From an uncultured Lachnospiraceae bacterium (GTDB taxonomy: Bacteria > Bacillota > Clostridia > Lachnospirales > Lachnospiraceae): 44,401 nucleotides of DNA. Below the pieces are notes generated by a model. The model was not told the origin of the DNA. It did not search any database and was given only the letters and a program-made list of their open reading frames with translations. Positions 42,585-44,401 of this stretch are shown one piece after another. Positions within the stretch are counted from its first letter, which is position 1. The number at the start of each line of letters is the position of its first letter. The position numbers and the translations under genes were made by a program. The DNA lies in assembly GCA_947564645.1 (NCBI GenBank), contig CANOCU010000029.1:1-44401 (forward strand). The letters are read 5' to 3'.

Positions 42585-43860
42585 ATTCCTTCATCCGAAT
42601 GGCGGTTCGGAGACTTATATATTCAAATTGGGGGAACAATTAGGGAAGAGGGGCCATGAGGTACAGTATTTTGGCATGGAGCATGAAGGCAGGATCGTAG
42701 GGAACCGTCTGGAATGCTATACATCCGACATGGATTTCCATGCCGACGGAATCGGGAAACTGCTGTATCCTTTCCGCATTATTTATTCCGGCGAGGCCAG
42801 GAAGAAGATGCGCCGGGTTCTGGAAGATTTCAGGCCGGATGTAGTTCACCTGAATAATATTAATTTTCAGCTGACCCCTTCCGTGATCTATGCCGTGCGC
42901 GCTTTCGAGAGGAAGTGTGGAAAGCGTGTCAGGATTGTGTATACGGCGCATGACTATCAATGGGTGTGTCCGAATCATATGATGAGGATCCCGGCTACCG
43001 GCACGATCTGCTTCGCCTGCCGGGGCGGCGATTTTGGGCAGTGCAGTAAGAACCGGTGTATTCATGATTCCCGGATAAAAAGCATACTGGGGACGGTGGA
43101 GGCGAAGTTCTATGCCCTGCGCAAAACCTACGGGATGGTGGATGTGATCATCTGTCCCAGTGAGTTTATGAAGAGACAGCTGGATACGGATCCGTTGCTT
43201 GCCGATAAAACCGTGATGATGCATAATTTTATCGATGCGGCCCGGGAAAGGCAGGATAGACGCGGTAAGCATTCCAAGCGTGGAAACAAGGGTGCCGGTG
43301 GACAGAATATCTCTGCAGACAGCGGTAAGGCAGCGCAGGAGGACGGGGCAGGACAGGCGGACTATGTGTTGTACTTTGGCCGTTATGCGCAGGAAAAGGG
43401 CACTAAGACGCTGCTTAAGGCCTGCCAGGAGCTGCCGGACATTCCCTTTATCTTCGCCGGAAGCGGACCTTTGGAAGAAGAGGTGGATCAGGTCGGCAAC
43501 GTGGAAAACCGCGGATTTGTGACGGGAGAGGCGCTGCAGAAGCTGATCATGGGGGCCAGATTCAGCGTTTATCCTTCCGAATGGTATGAGAACTGCCCCT
43601 TCTCCGTGATGGAGTCGCAGATGTATGGCACGCCGGTACTGGCTTCCGATCTGGGCGGCGCGCCGGAACTGGTAGTGCCCGGCAGGACGGGAGACTTGTT
43701 CCGGGGAGGCGACTTACAGGATCTGACGGAGCATATCAGGGCGATGTGGGAGGATGAGGAGCTGTGCAGGGAATACAGCAAGAACTGCAGAAATATAAAT
43801 TTTGACACAGTCGGGGAATATTGTGCTAAAATAGTAAAGAATGTATATCAGGGTCGTTAA
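42562..43860 (+). CDS. GT4-family glycosyltransferase with a low-complexity insert
   Basis: A 432-residue GT-B enzyme: FLHPNGGSETYIF near the start, VYTAHDYQWVCPNHMM, then a cysteine-bearing stretch (TICFACRGGDFGQCSKNRC). A hydrophilic Gly/Lys/Gln-rich insert of about 35 residues (about 230-265) separates the two Rossmann domains, and the donor motif is ENCPFSVME. The cysteine cluster is common in a subgroup of GT4 capsule enzymes. The insert looks like a flexible interdomain linker. The start lies within the end of the fusion gene, which suggests coupled synthesis. Confidence 0.87.
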   Translation: MKILMVNKFLHPNGGSETYIFKLGEQLGKRGHEVQYFGMEHEGRIVGNRLECYTSDMDFHADGIGKLLYPFRIIYSGEARKKMRRVLEDFRPDVVHLNNINFQLTPSVIYAVRAFERKCGKRVRIVYTAHDYQWVCPNHMMRIPATGTICFACRGGDFGQCSKNRCIHDSRIKSILGTVEAKFYALRKTYGMVDVIICPSEFMKRQLDTDPLLADKTVMMHNFIDAARERQDRRGKHSKRGNKGAGGQNISADSGKAAQEDGAGQADYVLYFGRYAQEKGTKTLLKACQELPDIPFIFAGSGPLEEEVDQVGNVENRGFVTGEALQKLIMGARFSVYPSEWYENCPFSVMESQMYGTPVLASDLGGAPELVVPGRTGDLFRGGDLQDLTEHIRAMWEDEELCREYSKNCRNINFDTVGEYCAKIVKNVYQGR

Positions 43861-43893
43861 GCGATCACGATTAAGATAGACGGGAGAGATACC

Positions 43894-44401
43894 ATGGCGA
43901 GAAGAACTTTATACGGTACGGTCATTGTAACGTATCGATGCAATGCCCGCTGCAATATGTGCGACTGCTTTAAGGATCCTACCAGACCGGAGGAAGAGAT
44001 TACCCTGGAGGATATGAAGAAGCTGCCGGAGATGGCATTTACCAATATTACCGGCGGAGAACCCTTTATCAGGCAGGATATGCCGGAGATCGTCAGGGAG
44101 TTGTACAAGAAATCTGACAGGATCGTCATATCTACCAACGGTTATTTCACCGACAGGATTATCTCCCTGTGCAAGGAGTTTCCGAAGGTGGGCATCCGTA
44201 TCAGCATCGAAGGGCTGCAGGCCACCAACGATGCGATCAGAGGCATTCCGGACGGGTTCAACAGAGGCTATAAGACGCTGCAGACACTGGTGGAGATGAA
44301 GCATCCGGACGTGGGATTCGGTATGACGGTTCAGGATATGAACTGCGAGGATCTGGTGCCGCTCTACAATATCGCCAACGATATGGGGATGGAGTTTGCC
44401 A
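43894..44401 (+). CDS. radical SAM protein, 5' part only
   Basis: The first 169 codons of a gene running off the window. TYRCNARCNMCDCF supplies the CxxxCxxC cluster motif that binds the [4Fe-4S] cluster. NITGGEPFIR is the SAM-binding GGE motif, and ISTNGYF and IRISIEGLQATNDAIRG are later barrel strands, as in SPASM/MoaA-like radical SAM enzymes. GGGAGAG precedes the ATG. It follows the last glycosyltransferase gene by 33 bases, so it may belong to the operon, but the visible half does not show whether it acts on a sugar, a peptide or another enzyme. Confidence 0.85.
   Translation, partial: MARRTLYGTVIVTYRCNARCNMCDCFKDPTRPEEEITLEDMKKLPEMAFTNITGGEPFIRQDMPEIVRELYKKSDRIVISTNGYFTDRIISLCKEFPKVGIRISIEGLQATNDAIRGIPDGFNRGYKTLQTLVEMKHPDVGFGMTVQDMNCEDLVPLYNIANDMGMEFA

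Noticed and set aside
1-44401. CRISPR arrays, tRNA/rRNA genes, insertion sequences, phage genes
   Set aside because: No regularly spaced repeats, no tRNA- or rRNA-like segments, and no transposase or integrase motifs were seen in reading both strands.

Overview
The window reads as a long surface-polysaccharide biosynthesis region from a Gram-positive, low-to-moderate GC Clostridia bacterium, most likely a Lachnospiraceae-type gut anaerobe. The taxonomy is inferred from the protein flavour, the strong GGAGG-type ribosome binding sites and the cluster organisation; no marker gene is present. I see no rRNA, tRNA, CRISPR array or intact insertion sequence. Almost everything encodes sugar transfer, sugar decoration, lipid-carrier loading, flipping or polymerisation.

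Region A (1-19407, + strand): the 3' end of an MBOAT O-acyltransferase, then GT4, a NodB-like deacetylase, an asparagine-synthase-family amidotransferase, a 1.2-kb non-coding gap holding two related hairpin elements in opposite orientation, then GT4, an SGNH-like protein, a second amidotransferase, GT2, GT11 (fucosyltransferase type), an ABC flippase, a divergent GT11, a polytopic membrane protein, a DUF5672-type protein, a GT17-type transferase and a Wzy-like polymerase. The GT4/amidotransferase pair occurs twice, which suggests module duplication. Region B (19346-21842, - strand): an MBOAT acyltransferase and its SGNH partner, converging on and overlapping the polymerase gene by 62 bp.

Region C (22076-28751, + strand): a decayed AAA_14-type ATPase fragment, then a visibly AT-richer five-gene island behind a consensus sigma-A promoter: methyltransferase, GT-C glycosyltransferase, GtrB-like polyprenyl-phosphate glycosyltransferase, GT4 and a Wzx flippase. 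The GT-C gene is broken by a run of ten G; nine G would restore a 502-residue protein. This looks like a slipped-strand ON/OFF switch on a glycan side-branch enzyme and is the most striking observation here.

Region D (28886-43860, + strand): a polysaccharide operon opening with a polyprenyl-phosphate sugar-1-phosphate transferase (chain initiation), followed by GT4, a hexapeptide-repeat acetyltransferase, GT2, a pyruvyl-transferase family protein, GT2, a second Wzx, a cytoplasmic GH88/GH105-like protein, a GT11, a Wzy-like polymerase with an extra C-terminal two-helix segment, a GT26-GT4 fusion and a GT4. A radical SAM gene runs off the right edge.

Together the genes could start a glycan on undecaprenyl phosphate, extend it with about a dozen transferases, modify it by fucosylation, O-acetylation, possible uronamide formation, possible pyruvylation and methylation, flip it and polymerise it. 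Three flippase-type transporters and two polymerases in 44 kb imply more than one glycan, or a mosaic built by repeated exchange of cassettes. I found no convincing Rho-independent terminator; the hairpin element after the first amidotransferase gene is the only nearby strong structure.
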